Source: Prochlorococcus sp. AG-363-A16
Lineage (GTDB): Bacteria > Cyanobacteriota > Cyanobacteriia > PCC-6307 > Cyanobiaceae
NCBI GenBank assembly: GCA_003280345.1
Contig: QCFB01000007.1
Location: 1 to 64,000 of the forward strand
Direction: 5' to 3'
Length of the DNA stretch: 64,000 nucleotides
The translations under genes were made by a program, and so were the position numbers. A model generated the notes under the pieces. The model worked only from the letters and a program-made list of their open reading frames with translations. It did no database searches and was not told the origin of the DNA. This document shows positions 26,968 to 38,039 of this stretch, piece after piece (position 1 is the stretch's first letter; every line of letters begins with the position of its first letter).

Positions 26968-27333
26968 ATGACAACTGAACTTAAAACCCTAGATCAACTG
27001 CTTCAAGACGGAAGCGGATATCAGCTAGTCAGTGATGCAATCAGTCCTTTGACTCGAATAGTTGAGGCTTTAGACCAGTTAACTCTTTCTGCAAATGGTA
27101 TTTCTACCGACTTTGCAATGGTTCAAATATTTGTTGGCATAGTCGCACTAATAATAATAGGCATTACTTTATTGCCATTTGGAGCCACTCCATCTTCTAT
27201 TCAAGCTTGCCAAATGGATACCAATCAAAAACTTCTTAAGACTGGTGGTGTTGTGATTATCGTCATGACTTCTCTTAGTGCAATTCTCTTCATAGAAGTC
27301 TTAAGGCTATCTGAAATACTTAGCAGAGTTTAG
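26968..27333 (+). CDS. Two-helix membrane protein, 121 residues
   Basis: The start is taken at ATG 26968 (a TTG two codons upstream is also possible). A polar N-terminal ~50 residues (KTLDQLLQDGSGYQLVSDAI) is followed by two membrane helices (MVQIFVGIVALIIIGITLLP and GVVIIVMTSLSAILFIEVLR). Function unknown. Confidence 0.55.
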   Translation: MTTELKTLDQLLQDGSGYQLVSDAISPLTRIVEALDQLTLSANGISTDFAMVQIFVGIVALIIIGITLLPFGATPSSIQACQMDTNQKLLKTGGVVIIVMTSLSAILFIEVLRLSEILSRV

Positions 27334-27699
27334 TTTATCTAAAAGCACCTGAAAGATCTGTCATCTTATAAATTATTTTTTACCAGATATTTGTAAAAAG
27401 GGCTCTCCGGCCATTATTAATTAACATAAATTACATAATAATGTAAAAGCTCTGGGGAATTTCATATTGAGCTTTCTACAAGTAATAAAACAACGCTTAT
27501 TAGAACACTATCTAATTCTATTTTAAAAAAAGACTAGTCCGTTAGGAGTAATTATCATTAAAAGATAATCTCAGAAAATAAATTCAAAATAACCTTGCCT
27601 TTGCATTTCGCAAAAAGCTTCCTTGCTTTGATTTTTTAATTAAATATAGCCATAGTCATTGGAAGAAAAAGATAGGCCATCTCTTTCTTCCGACCACTT
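27334..27699. other. Gene-poor interval with a hairpin
   Basis: No gene seen. A near-perfect 13-bp inverted repeat (GGAAGAAAAAGAT at about 27660-27672 with its complement at 27678-27690, one mismatch) lies just downstream of the TM2 gene and may end its transcript, although no T-run follows. Confidence 0.45.
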
Positions 27700-28020
27700 T
27701 TAATTCTCAGCTGTCTCAAATTGACGCAAAAGGCGGAACCCCTTTCTAACCACCATCACAGCTCCGTAAATGCCAAGTCCAAGCGGAGCAATAATCAAAG
27801 GGTTGAGGCTCATCTCAGCCATGTCTTTCCCTCCCTCTACATAATCATAACCATGACAAGGAGAAAGGAACATTAAGCTCCCAAAGATGATTCCCCACCC
27901 AAGAAGAGCAAGGAAACCATCTCGGGTTCTCCCTTCATAAAAACGATCAAGCCCCAAGCCCCAACCTATTGAAAGAACTAGCAGGCGAGTCAACGCCTTT
28001 TTTTCCTCTTTGCGAAGCAT
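27700..28020 (-). CDS. TM2 domain-containing membrane protein
   Basis: A 106-residue protein with three hydrophobic segments. The pattern LSIGWGLGLDRFYEGRTRDG then FLALLGWG matches the TM2 domain (G-x-x-RFY-x-G near the first helix turn). A short basic N-terminus and a C-terminal third segment complete it. The role of TM2 proteins in bacteria is not established. Standalone gene. Confidence 0.8.
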   Translation of the reverse strand: MLRKEEKKALTRLLVLSIGWGLGLDRFYEGRTRDGFLALLGWGIIFGSLMFLSPCHGYDYVEGGKDMAEMSLNPLIIAPLGLGIYGAVMVVRKGFRLLRQFETAEN

Positions 28021-28293
28021 CTCCTCTTTAGAGAAACAATTGTCGTTTAGTTATAGGCATTAAAAAGGCAAAGTGCGAGTAATGCGCATATTCAATTACT
28101 AATTCTGTCAGCATCGCAAGAAACATTTGATGAACCTATATGGCCAGATTGCGATCTTGGAGAAAAGAAATTCTCAAAACAACTTTTTAGGCTAACAACA
28201 AACCATCACCTAATTGGTTGAAGCAAGAGCAATTCATAAGGGCCATAATATATGCTATCAAGATCATATTATTTACGAACACTTTTTCCAAAA

Positions 28294-28530
28294 ATGAAAA
28301 TTCTAGCCATATTCTTATTAGTTTTTTTTATTTTCCAGCCAATTGCATACTCATATCCAAAGGATCTACTTAAAGAGTGTATTCTTGGGGCAAAGCGTTC
28401 TCCTCTTTTAGTCGGTGTGCCAGCTGTTGAAGTCGAGAACTGGTGTAATTGTACATTAGAGTTGATAGTTGACAAAGGAAAGGGTGATTTAGATTCTGCT
28501 AATTTCTGTGGTCAGAAATACTTCAAGTAA
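28294..28530 (+). CDS. Secreted small cysteine protein, 78 residues
   Basis: Starting at ATG 28294 gives a clean signal peptide (MKILAIFLLVFFIFQPIAYS, cleavage after about residue 21). An ATG at 28252 would extend it by 14 residues. The mature part has four cysteines (KECILGA, ENWCNCT, NFCGQK), likely disulfides in the periplasm. The ENWCNC...FCG pattern looks conserved, but the family is unknown to me. Confidence 0.6.
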   Translation: MKILAIFLLVFFIFQPIAYSYPKDLLKECILGAKRSPLLVGVPAVEVENWCNCTLELIVDKGKGDLDSANFCGQKYFK

Positions 28531-28634
28531 GGGGGTTTTTCATGAATATAGATCTAACTTATTAAAAACAAGGAGTTTCCAAGGGTATTGCCATATTGTC
28601 TAAATATTTTGTTAGCTTGTGTATAGTTTCACAG

Positions 28635-29180
28635 TCAACTTCTAAAGATAGAACTTATTCTTGGCCTATCTATTTTAGGAGGTATTTCACCATAGCCAAT
28701 CCATATAAAACCAATGATCTCTTCAGCAATTTGATTAATGCCAACAACTTCGTAGGTTCTTTTATCTGAAATCATCTTCCCAGTCGACCATTTACTGCCT
28801 ACACCATCAGAGACAAGTGAAAGTGATAGGTTTTGAATTGCACACGCACAAGCAGCATAATCTTCCATCTTTTGTTTGAGATCATTTGTTAAGACCTGAC
28901 TTGCTACTAGCATGTGAGATGGGTTTAACATCTTTTTGATAATTAAACTTTTGCTAGCTTGATCTATATTGCGCCCAGCAAATTTAATATCTAGTGCTAA
29001 CTCAACAAGTACTTCTCTTTTGTAACGGTTAACCTTAGTAAATCGCCAAGGGAAAGTAAGGCGATGGCATGGTGCATAATTAGCAGCCTCAATAGCTCTT
29101 TCTAGAAATTCCTCAGGAACCTTGTCTGCATTAAAGGAGTGGATAGTTCTCCGAGTTCTTATTGCATGATGAATATCCAT
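28635..29180 (-). CDS. Nitroreductase family protein
   Basis: A 181-residue FMN-dependent oxidoreductase-like protein (start at MDIHHAIRTRRTIHSFNADK, five codons inside the longest frame). Family signs are the N-terminal RRTIHSF FMN-binding arginine region, APCHRLTFPWRF, and IGFIWIGYGE near the C-terminus. The substrate is not predictable; in oxygenic cells such enzymes reduce quinones or nitro-compounds. Confidence 0.8.
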   Translation of the reverse strand: MDIHHAIRTRRTIHSFNADKVPEEFLERAIEAANYAPCHRLTFPWRFTKVNRYKREVLVELALDIKFAGRNIDQASKSLIIKKMLNPSHMLVASQVLTNDLKQKMEDYAACACAIQNLSLSLVSDGVGSKWSTGKMISDKRTYEVVGINQIAEEIIGFIWIGYGEIPPKIDRPRISSIFRS

Positions 29181-29435
29181 CAATTTTTCTTCCAAGTTGC
29201 AAAGACCTAGCTATCGATTTTAAAATTTTCCCATAACCTTCTTCTAAATTTTAGTTTTTCTGGAAAAAGCTAGCTTTCTTTAAAGATTCAAGCTGAGCTT
29301 TTAATTCCTATAAAATTTTACTCAGGTAGAGAAAGGTCAATAGCTAAGAATTTGACTTGCAACTTTTTTTTCAGGAAAAATGCTAAGTGGTCGCATACAG
29401 GCTAAAAAGGGATAAGGCATTATCTATTTCAAGAC

Positions 29436-29642
29436 ATGGCTACAATTCGAGACAGAGTCAATGCACATCTACCAATTGTTCTTCAAGTCATAAGTACAGC
29501 TTCATTAGTTGTGATTGCATTGAGTGCTATTTGCGGGTCACAGTCGCTCAAAAAACTTACTGATGTCCAAGAATTACAGAGCACTCGCCATGTCCACAGA
29601 GGGCACTCGATGCACAAGCACAAAGTGATCAAAAGCTACTAA
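29436..29642 (+). CDS. Single-helix protein with His-rich tail (paralogue 2)
   Basis: 68 residues with a membrane helix (VLQVISTASLVVIALSAICG) and a tail HVHRGHSMHKHK. Paralogue of 18827-19042, with the same helix motif and the same spacing to the histidines. The genes lie 10.4 kb apart in the same orientation. Metal binding at the membrane face is a reasonable guess, not shown. Confidence 0.7.
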   Translation: MATIRDRVNAHLPIVLQVISTASLVVIALSAICGSQSLKKLTDVQELQSTRHVHRGHSMHKHKVIKSY

Positions 29643-29820
29643 TTGAGAAGGCGAAGCCTCAACGAAAATCAATGAGAGAATTGATATATCTATTAAATAT
29701 GTCTTTGAGTTAGACAGCCTTAATAAGGCTAATGAATGTTGATCTTCCCAAAAATCTAAGATCATTTTATCTAATCTATTATTTTCTATTTATTATTTAT
29801 AGCGTTTTCTCGATGATGTT

Positions 29821-30219
29821 ATGAATCAGAGACCTCGTACACCAACAGAAGCATTTAACAAAGCAATTGCCAAGGCTTCACTTTCTAACAAAGAGCAAGA
29901 GATGGTCGAACTTATAAGATTTATAGGTGTTTTCAATCAAGTCACACTAAGTCAGTCTCTAAAACTTAGATCAACTCCTCCAGCATTATCCATACTTTGC
30001 GAAATATGCCGAAAAATCGGTGATCATATGCCAGAGCATTTTGAAGCTGTGCGCAAATGGTCTGAGATTCATAGCGAATATGGTGTGCACTGGGACGGTA
30101 ATCTCATTTGCAGCACTGCTTGGAACAGTGATGGAGAAAGGTTAACTCCAGAGGCAGGGACAACTCAATACCATACATTTGTAGTTCATAAGGAGTTATT
30201 CCAAGGATTAGATTTTTGA
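29821..30219 (+). CDS. Conserved hypothetical protein, 132 residues
   Basis: Soluble. The N-terminal ~60 residues are helical (LSNKEQEMVELIRFIGVFNQ), and the C-terminal part has conserved-looking W and H positions (CEICRKIGDHMPEHFEAVRK, SEYGVHWDGNLICSTAWNSD, TQYHTFVVHKELFQGLDF). A folded domain is certain, but the family is not recognised. Confidence 0.6.
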   Translation: MNQRPRTPTEAFNKAIAKASLSNKEQEMVELIRFIGVFNQVTLSQSLKLRSTPPALSILCEICRKIGDHMPEHFEAVRKWSEIHSEYGVHWDGNLICSTAWNSDGERLTPEAGTTQYHTFVVHKELFQGLDF

Positions 30220-30341
30220 AAATATCACTTTATTAACAAAAAAATTCAAATAAGGTTTATAGTTTTAGAGAATTAAGCACATCCAATAAAGATTAATTTT
30301 TTAAAGGACAAAGACTAAGAAACAATCCCTTCACCCATCGA

Positions 30342-30458
30342 TTAGATCAACCCTAAAGATCCGGCCGTGAGGCCAGCTATACAGAAAAAAGCAAACTCCA
30401 ACAAATCCCTTATAGAAGCTGGGATTTTATTAAAGGCAACGGAAATTCGTTGAGCCAT
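30342..30458 (-). CDS. Small membrane protein, 38 residues
   Basis: MAQRISVAFNKIPASIRDLL followed by EFAFFCIAGLTAGSLGLI: an amphipathic N-terminus and one membrane helix. It is last of three minus-strand genes (30653, 30493, 30342) with gaps of 37 and 34 bp. Confidence 0.6.
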   Translation of the reverse strand: MAQRISVAFNKIPASIRDLLEFAFFCIAGLTAGSLGLI

Positions 30459-30492
30459 TTGAACCTTGTACTCACAGGTCAAGAGACGTTAA

Positions 30493-30615
30493 TCAATGTT
30501 TTTTCCAAGTGCGAGTCTTAAGAACCGAATTAACAACTGGCCCAACAAGACAACCAAATTCCTCATAAATGCTTTTTGAACAAAAAAGCAAGTAAATGAG
30601 CTGGCAAATTAACAC
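30493..30615 (-). CDS. Small protein, 40 residues
   Basis: GTG start at 30615. A hydrophobic N-terminus (MLICQLIYLLFCSKS) is followed by IYEEFGCLVGPVVNSVLKTR ending TWKKH. The second half reads as a conserved segment. A second frame (MRNLVVLLGQ...) overlaps it but is less likely. Confidence 0.45.
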   Translation of the reverse strand: MLICQLIYLLFCSKSIYEEFGCLVGPVVNSVLKTRTWKKH

Positions 30616-30652
30616 AGAGAAGGTTTAGCCAATTTAACAAAGGTTCCCTAAT

Positions 30653-31378
30653 TCAATTATCAACACATCTACGAGAGGTGATACGAAGGTTTATTTTCAC
30701 TTTTTGCTTCTGATAGTCAACGATATAATGCAAAAGCGTATAAATGAATATAACCAAGCCGAACATTTCCATGGCTTCTTCCATGGTAGTAATCAGCCCA
30801 TAAATAACACTATTCAAGCGAATAGCCTCAGTATGGACTAGAAAGTTTCCAAATGCCTCAACTCCTAACGCACCTGAGATATAAATAAATCCTGAAAAGA
30901 GAGTCAAATATCTTATTCTATTGGGAAGATTTAGCATCAAAGATTTAAAATAGCCAAGCAAAAATATTACAAAAATTGTATAAGGAATAATCCAAAATAC
31001 CCTCAGCAGAGGTGGAAGAAAAGGCTCTAAGTCAGGAATTATCAAGAGCTCGTGGATCTGCAGGGCTTCGTCCAACGCTAGGAAAATAAAAATCCACTGC
31101 AAGGAAATCCATTTACGTGCTATAGGCTTGCTTATTTTCGTTTGTATTTTTCCAATGAATCTAGCCAGGTAAGCGCAGGTCAACAAAAGAAGAACAGAGT
31201 ACAGAGTAGGGATATTTATCTCTTTATCCATATTGAATAGCAAGAACCATCCTTTACTTAGACCAAATTTAAATATTGCAAATTGAACAAAGGTGTTCAA
31301 AATCCCAAGGAACAATGCAAAGCCTGAAAGGCACTTCGTGAGGAATACAGGGTCCCAGTTTAATTTTGACTTTGCCAA
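30653..31378 (-). CDS. Six-helix integral membrane protein of unknown function
   Basis: 241 residues with about six membrane helices (near 12-36, 58-76, 92-110, 122-145, 155-172 and 200-220). The motif FLALDEALQIHE in helix 3 and TTMEEAMEMFGL before helix 6 place acidic and His residues in the membrane, suggesting a metal- or substrate-binding site. I recognise the layout from unannotated cyanobacterial proteins but cannot name the family. Confidence 0.6.
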   Translation of the reverse strand: MAKSKLNWDPVFLTKCLSGFALFLGILNTFVQFAIFKFGLSKGWFLLFNMDKEINIPTLYSVLLLLTCAYLARFIGKIQTKISKPIARKWISLQWIFIFLALDEALQIHELLIIPDLEPFLPPLLRVFWIIPYTIFVIFLLGYFKSLMLNLPNRIRYLTLFSGFIYISGALGVEAFGNFLVHTEAIRLNSVIYGLITTMEEAMEMFGLVIFIYTLLHYIVDYQKQKVKINLRITSRRCVDN

Positions 31379-31700
31379 TTCTTTTACGACTATAAAAGCG
31401 TTTAATCTCTCTTGATTTTGCCATAAGGCTTTAACACTATCTACTGCCGAAACAAGTTGTTTAATCCAAATGCAGGCAACCCTAGGTAAAAAAAAGCTAA
31501 AAAATCAAACAAACAATGAGCACTTAATCGATCGACAAGAAGCCAACAAGACCTAAGGGTTACAACATAAACCAGGGTCATGAGAAATGTTTTTAACGTT
31601 GAGTTCAACCTAAGCCGTGAGATTTAGTCATAAAAATAGAATTATTTTTTCCATTAAAGGGTTTAGTAACGAATTTCAGGAGAATTGACAATTCTTAGGC
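31379..31700. other. Gene-poor interval
   Basis: Nothing supportable; short frames on both strands only. It carries the upstream region of the membrane protein gene on the minus strand. Confidence 0.5.
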
Positions 31701-31799
31701 ATGCAAAAAGTTAAGTCCCTGCAGCGAAAATATTCCAAAGCTGCGATACAAGGGGGAGAAACAGAGGCTCAGCATAGGCCTATTAAAAAGATTGACTAA
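31701..31799 (+). CDS. Possible small basic protein, 32 residues
   Basis: MQKVKSLQRKYSKAAIQGGE then TEAQHRPIKKID. Soluble and basic, with credible composition. No strong ribosome binding site. Confidence 0.35.
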   Translation: MQKVKSLQRKYSKAAIQGGETEAQHRPIKKID

Positions 31800-31895
31800 A
31801 CCTCTTCATAACTTTTCCTAATCAAAATCCGTAGAAAATCTTAAGCGATTGGCCAGGTCAGCGTCTAAAGTGTGATGAGCATTTATGCCTAACTC

Positions 31896-32000
31896 ATGGA
31901 ACTAAATCCTTTCAAGCCACTTTTTCAAGCTGGGCAACAGCAAAAGAAAGCTGCAGCTTGGATCTTCACAGTGCTAGCCACAATAAACCTTTTCGCTTAA
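31896..32000 (+). CDS. Small membrane protein, 34 residues
   Basis: MELNPFKPLFQAGQQQKKAA then AWIFTVLATINLFA: a polar N-terminus and one short membrane helix. Its layout fits the other small helix proteins here. Function unknown. Confidence 0.5.
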   Translation: MELNPFKPLFQAGQQQKKAAAWIFTVLATINLFA

Positions 32001-34349
<2,349 letters not shown>

Positions 34350-34775
34350 GCCAAAAATAAAGTCTAATTAATTGCAGAACAATTTCTTTCTAGCTTAGCT
34401 AAGGGCAATATCATTCAACTATCAATCCTAAAAATAATATAATCTATTTGAATCTAGATCCCTAGCTTAAGAAAGAAATGTATAGCTGAAGGTGAACTTA
34501 TTTCAAATAACGACTTAGATGTATTTTTACCATAAAGAAAGAACCAATTAATCCTTTTCGATATTTATAAATCCACTTAGCATAGGAAGCTCTAATTATC
34601 AAAAAGTTTGCCAGATCAATCTTTCTCTATACGTCGCTTGCTTAAATCGAAAAAGTCTCCAGACAAGGCACCTTCTCTGCACGCAAAAAGCTGATGGGGT
34701 CATCTAATATATTGATCTAAAAGAAATGCATTTTTTGTTAAGCATTCCCTAATTCAATTCTCCTATTTGATTTCA
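34350..34775. other. Gene-poor interval
   Basis: No gene. TTTCTTTCTAGCTTAG near 34387 and CTAGCTTAAGAAAGAAA near 34462 form an imperfect inverted repeat spanning ~95 bp just after metY. Confidence 0.4.
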
Positions 34776-35150
34776 ATGGAATCCAAAATTATTTTTATTT
34801 ATGATGGGCAATGTCCATTCTGCAATCAATTTGCAGAACTATTAGAGCTAAAAAGCAACCTTCCTAATATCCAAGTTAAAAATGCCAGAGAGAATCCTCC
34901 TGAATTACCCACTGGATATGACATCGATACTAAAGGTGCTCTATTGCTGAAAGATGATGAGATTTTGCATGGAGCAAAAGCTATTCAGTGGATTTGCTCT
35001 CAAATAAAAAACCCATCAAATTCTCTCATGCAAATACTTTCAGTTACTTTTTCATCCAATCAACGCGCCAACTTTTTATTCCCTTTCCTTCTTGTAGCAA
35101 GGCGAGTTACTCTCTTTTTTAAAGGTGTCCCAAGAAAGTTAATTTTTTAA
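34776..35150 (+). CDS. DCC (DUF393) thiol-disulfide oxidoreductase-like protein
   Basis: 124 residues from ATG 34776. The family signature YDGQCPFCNQF is near the N-terminus (CxxC), followed by a thioredoxin-like layout and a hydrophobic C-terminal half (FLFPFLLVARRVTLFFKGVP). DCC proteins are predicted redox proteins. Here the usual D-C-C is D-G-x-C-P-F-C. Standalone. Confidence 0.82.
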   Translation: MESKIIFIYDGQCPFCNQFAELLELKSNLPNIQVKNARENPPELPTGYDIDTKGALLLKDDEILHGAKAIQWICSQIKNPSNSLMQILSVTFSSNQRANFLFPFLLVARRVTLFFKGVPRKLIF

Positions 35151-35454
35151 TAAATTAATAATTGCATAGTACTTAGACTATGAGTATTTCTAATACCTAA
35201 TGATGAAAGTGACTGCATTCACAACCTAAATGATTCAACCTAATAGCAATGTAAATTATCTTCTTGATTCAAGTCTCTCATCTTCTTAATTTAGAAGTTA
35301 TACGAGACTTTAAGCAAAAAAGTGGCGCCTCCATTAGAAGCTCAAGACTAAAAACTTGTAAATCGAATCATGGTTTTACTCCTCCAAAGGCTTTGGCTAG
35401 GTTAAAAGGCAGTTCATATCTCATGTGTAATTACTCAAAAGTCACAGGGAATGC
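35151..35454. other. Gene-poor interval
   Basis: A plus-strand frame at 35264-35506 is open for 80 codons but overlaps the better minus-strand gene and is Ser/Leu/Lys-rich without motif. Nothing else seen. Confidence 0.4.
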
Positions 35455-35790
35455 CTACTTGGCTGTACGCCTTTTGGAAGCAGGCAAAAGCTTCTTATTC
35501 CTTTGAGATTTAGCTTGGATCTCTTTTGGAAGATCAGGACGTTTCCCATCCAAAATATCGCTCAATACCCTAAAGCTTTCTGCATAATTCCAAAAATCTT
35601 CAACACGTTGAAACCCTTCAAGAAAAGATCTACTGAAATTCTCTTGAAGTTCCCAACGCTCCTCATTCCTTCGATATTGGTCACTGGACTGAATTTCAGC
35701 CAAAAAGGAACTAGCTCTTTCATGCCGAAGACAATCATCTTCAGTATCGAAAAGCGCCCCATCCTTTGATTGCCAAACCTGCTTAACCAC
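35455..35790 (-). CDS. Hypothetical protein, 111 residues
   Basis: Soluble, highly charged. N-terminus MVKQVWQSKDGALFDTEDDC then LRHERASSFLAEIQS, a type of opening seen in small bacterial and phage proteins that sense or bind single substrates (W-x-S-x-D-G-x-x-F-x-T-x-x-x-C-x-x-H-E). A long helical middle (RNEERWELQENFSRSFLEGF) and a basic C-terminus follow. Function not known. Confidence 0.6.
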   Translation of the reverse strand: MVKQVWQSKDGALFDTEDDCLRHERASSFLAEIQSSDQYRRNEERWELQENFSRSFLEGFQRVEDFWNYAESFRVLSDILDGKRPDLPKEIQAKSQRNKKLLPASKRRTAK

Positions 35791-36230
35791 TTAGCTTCTA
35801 GCAAAAATCTACTAACTAATAGTAAACAAAAATAATCAAGACAGGCTAAAAACGATTTTCTGGGCTCCGATCAGGGCGCTAATCAAAATTTGCTCAAACA
35901 TTAAAAGATCACTCCTTTGAGCAGTCGTACTTATTAGTAGACAAGATCAAGTTCAAGAAATATGACTTCGGTAGAAGTTCGAAAATCTGGAGATCTCATG
36001 AAAGAGTGTTGAGGAGACTACACAACCACAAATCAAAATACTTGCCGAGAGTGAGTATTTAGTACGAAATAGCTCAAAGGTCTAACTTCAAATCAAAGCT
36101 GTGCTGTTAAGACTTGATTAATTAAAGAACGCGATCGATAGAGTTCAACTGAAAAGAAAGAGATCCAAAATCTCTCTTGACTTTACCGACAAGAAAAGCT
36201 AGGTCTCCTAATTGATTAAATCGACTCCTT
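35791..36230. other. Gene-poor interval
   Basis: No gene seen. A 16-codon plus-strand frame (MTSVEVRKSGDLMKEC) lies near 35962 and is too short to call. Confidence 0.4.
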
Positions 36231-36332
36231 TCACTTGGATCTAGGAGTAGCGCGCATCATCAATGGGCAATCAAAATTGCTTGCCTTGAAAACTCTTTCC
36301 ATAAAGAGGTTAAACAACTCATCAATAGTCAT
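36231..36332 (-). CDS. Small protein, 33 residues
   Basis: MTIDELFNLFMERVFKASNF then DCPLMMRATPRSK. The helical N-terminus is of Nif11-leader-like flavour, but too short to assign. It starts 2 bp after the stop of the upstream small frame (TAGTAATG), so the two would be coupled. Confidence 0.45.
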   Translation of the reverse strand: MTIDELFNLFMERVFKASNFDCPLMMRATPRSK

Positions 36333-36334
36333 TA

Positions 36335-36430
36335 CTACACCCCTGCAATCTTCTTCAACTCAAGCACCTCTTCTTGTGAAAGAGTACTGCTGATTTGGCC
36401 ATCTCTAGAATCATCATTCTCTTCTTTCAT
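36335..36430 (-). CDS. Small acidic protein, 31 residues
   Basis: MKEENDDSRDGQISSTLSQE then EVLELKKIAGV. Acidic and soluble, a possible leader-like helix at the C-terminus. First of a two-gene pair with 36231-36332. Confidence 0.4.
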   Translation of the reverse strand: MKEENDDSRDGQISSTLSQEEVLELKKIAGV

Positions 36431-36568
36431 CACGCAGCTCCCTTATTCCAGGCATAGAGAATCTAGTCAAATCAATAAATAATTAGCGTGTCTAGGTTGA
36501 CTAGATCTCATGCTTTAATTTAATTGAATGCTTCTTTTAGCAAAAACCAAGCCTGATATCAAAGTGGA

Positions 36569-36876
36569 TTAACAAAAATAATTTAACTTGCAATTGCACC
36601 TACAAATACCTCCAAACGTAAAGAGATTTTCTCGAGGCCGGTACTGGAGAGATTTTGTTAAAGAAGAATTACTAATTGGCTTATACGCCTGACGAATTTG
36701 ATCTCCTTTCAAAACATGTCGACCAAGCGGTAGTTGACTAATTAGCTCAAGGTACAGATCATGCTTTTCTCAAAAATGGACCGCGGCGATATTCTGATTG
36801 ATGGGCAGCCCTTTAGCTAAAAATTATTTTCCAAATCCATACTTAGCCACCTATGAATAATTCTAGGCTCCTTCAT
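36569..36876 (-). pseudogene. Decayed gene of about 100 residues
   Basis: Three consecutive coding-like pieces on the minus strand. The first is MKEPRIIHRWLSMDLENNF (36817-36876). After a frame change at a T-run comes LAKGLPINQNIAAVHF, ended by TGA at 36770-36772. Then in the same frame comes EKHDLYLELISQLPLGRHVL and on to FTFGGICRCNCKLNYFC (stop 36569). Read together they give one small protein. The family is not recognised. One frameshift and one stop would have to be repaired. Confidence 0.5.
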
Positions 36877-36887
36877 AAGTAGCTTGA

Positions 36888-37058
36888 CTAAGCAAAGTAT
36901 CTTTGACCATATGTTTGTTGGCTTGGCAAGCCGAAGATCTCTCCACATTTAGTCGTTAAATACTCTTCCAATTTCAAACCCCTCGACATAAGGTTCTCTA
37001 CTTGGCGACCTGAACGGGTTTTAGAAAGATGTTGAGTAGCAAATGAGATAAGAGTCAA
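36888..37058 (-). CDS. Small basic protein, 56 residues
   Basis: TTG start at 37058: MTLISFATQHLSKTRSGRQV, ENLMSRGLKLEEYLTTKCGE, IFGLPSQQTYGQRYFA. Good composition. It ends 11 bp before the decayed gene at 36876 on the same strand; they may once have formed an operon. Function unknown. Confidence 0.5.
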   Translation of the reverse strand: MTLISFATQHLSKTRSGRQVENLMSRGLKLEEYLTTKCGEIFGLPSQQTYGQRYFA

Positions 37059-37505
37059 GCGAGATTAGGGTGCTTAACTCTTGAGAAATTCAAGAGCTCT
37101 TACGAAAGATTGAAATTTAATTGAGAGCGACTCAAATCATTCCTAGCCAATTACAGCGGATATTAAATAGATCTCTATTGTTTTCAGAACCAAGAAAAAA
37201 ACAGATTTGAGTCAAGTTTTTTAAAGGCAGAGGAAATGACAGATGGAAAACACTTTGGGTCCAAACCAATCCCACAACAATTTTTACCTGCCAGGTTCTA
37301 AATATCTAGAATGCCTTTTTAGACACAAAGGCATTTCAGGCTAAATGAGCCATACATAATTAATCCACATCAGTTAAACCAATCGTGGGCTCAACTGACT
37401 ATCGAAAATACAGTTAGGTCATTGCATAGAACCAATGATCTACTAACTGGCAATGATGAGCAAGCATAGGACAGCCTAATAACAGGAGACCTTTTCAAAA
37501 AAAAT
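37059..37505. other. Gene-poor interval
   Basis: No gene. A perfect CTCTTGA/TCAAGAG repeat lies near 37078-37096. The frame MLAHHCQLVDHWFYAMT (17 residues, minus strand, near 37409-37460) reads like protein but is too short to call. Confidence 0.4.
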
Positions 37506-37532
37506 AGCCAGCAAGTCAAAAACTCACTGGCT
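37494..37532 (-). terminator. Terminator of the cyAbrB gene
   Basis: AGCCAG/CTGGCT arms at 37506-37511 and 37527-37532, with further pairing of AGT/ACT inside. On the minus strand a T-rich tract (complement of 37494-37504) follows. Confidence 0.75.
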
Positions 37533-37596
37533 AAAAATGAATCGGTCTAACCAACTATTAACCCATTTAAAGAAAATGCTGGTTTAGAGCCCTCCT

Positions 37597-37953
37597 TTAA
37601 TCTTCGCCTTCTGGCACTAGACGGAATCCTTTGCGGCCCATCTTAATTTCAAAGTTGTCTCCAGGCTTTAGATCTAAAAGAGCTGTGTAGGCCTTACCAA
37701 TCAAGAGATTGCCGTTGCCTTGAACAGTGGCGACATAACTAAGTTTTCTGCCACCTTTGCCAACACCACCTGAACTGTCAGAAGCAAGATTTACGCCTTT
37801 AGCTTCAAGCAGAGCTTCGTAAAAAGCTGTGAAATTAAGACGTTCTCCGCCTCCCTTTTTTGTGGATACATATCCACAGGCCTTAACAAGATCAGACTTT
37901 GAAACATCACCCAAGTCCTTCACTTTGGCCAATAAATCCTTACCCGTGAGCAT
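37597..37953 (-). CDS. AbrB-family transcriptional regulator (cyAbrB)
   Basis: A 118-residue cyanobacterial AbrB-like DNA-binding protein. N-terminal part MLTGKDLLAKVKDLGDVSKS, DLVKACGYVSTKKGGGERLN and FTAFYEALLEAKG; C-terminal AbrB-like swapped-hairpin domain LLIGKAYTALLDLKPGDNFE, then IKMGRKGFRLV. cyAbrB proteins regulate nitrogen and carbon genes in cyanobacteria, so it may act on the urea cluster in this window, though that is inference. A terminator lies 65 bp downstream. Confidence 0.92.
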   Translation of the reverse strand: MLTGKDLLAKVKDLGDVSKSDLVKACGYVSTKKGGGERLNFTAFYEALLEAKGVNLASDSSGGVGKGGRKLSYVATVQGNGNLLIGKAYTALLDLKPGDNFEIKMGRKGFRLVPEGED

Positions 37954-38039
37954 GATAAATAATTAATAGACTTTTTTAGACTAACTGATAAATAAGAAAA
38001 AGACAATATTTATATTATTCTCACGGCTTCAATAGCCTG

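Noticed and set aside
28056-28216. Plus-strand stretch open for about 54 codons and protein-like (FDEPIWPDCDLGEKKFSKQL)
   Set aside because: No ATG, GTG or TTG start codon in the open interval; may be a gene remnant.
35264-35506. Plus-strand 80-codon frame
   Set aside because: Overlaps the better minus-strand gene at 35455-35790 and shows no motif.
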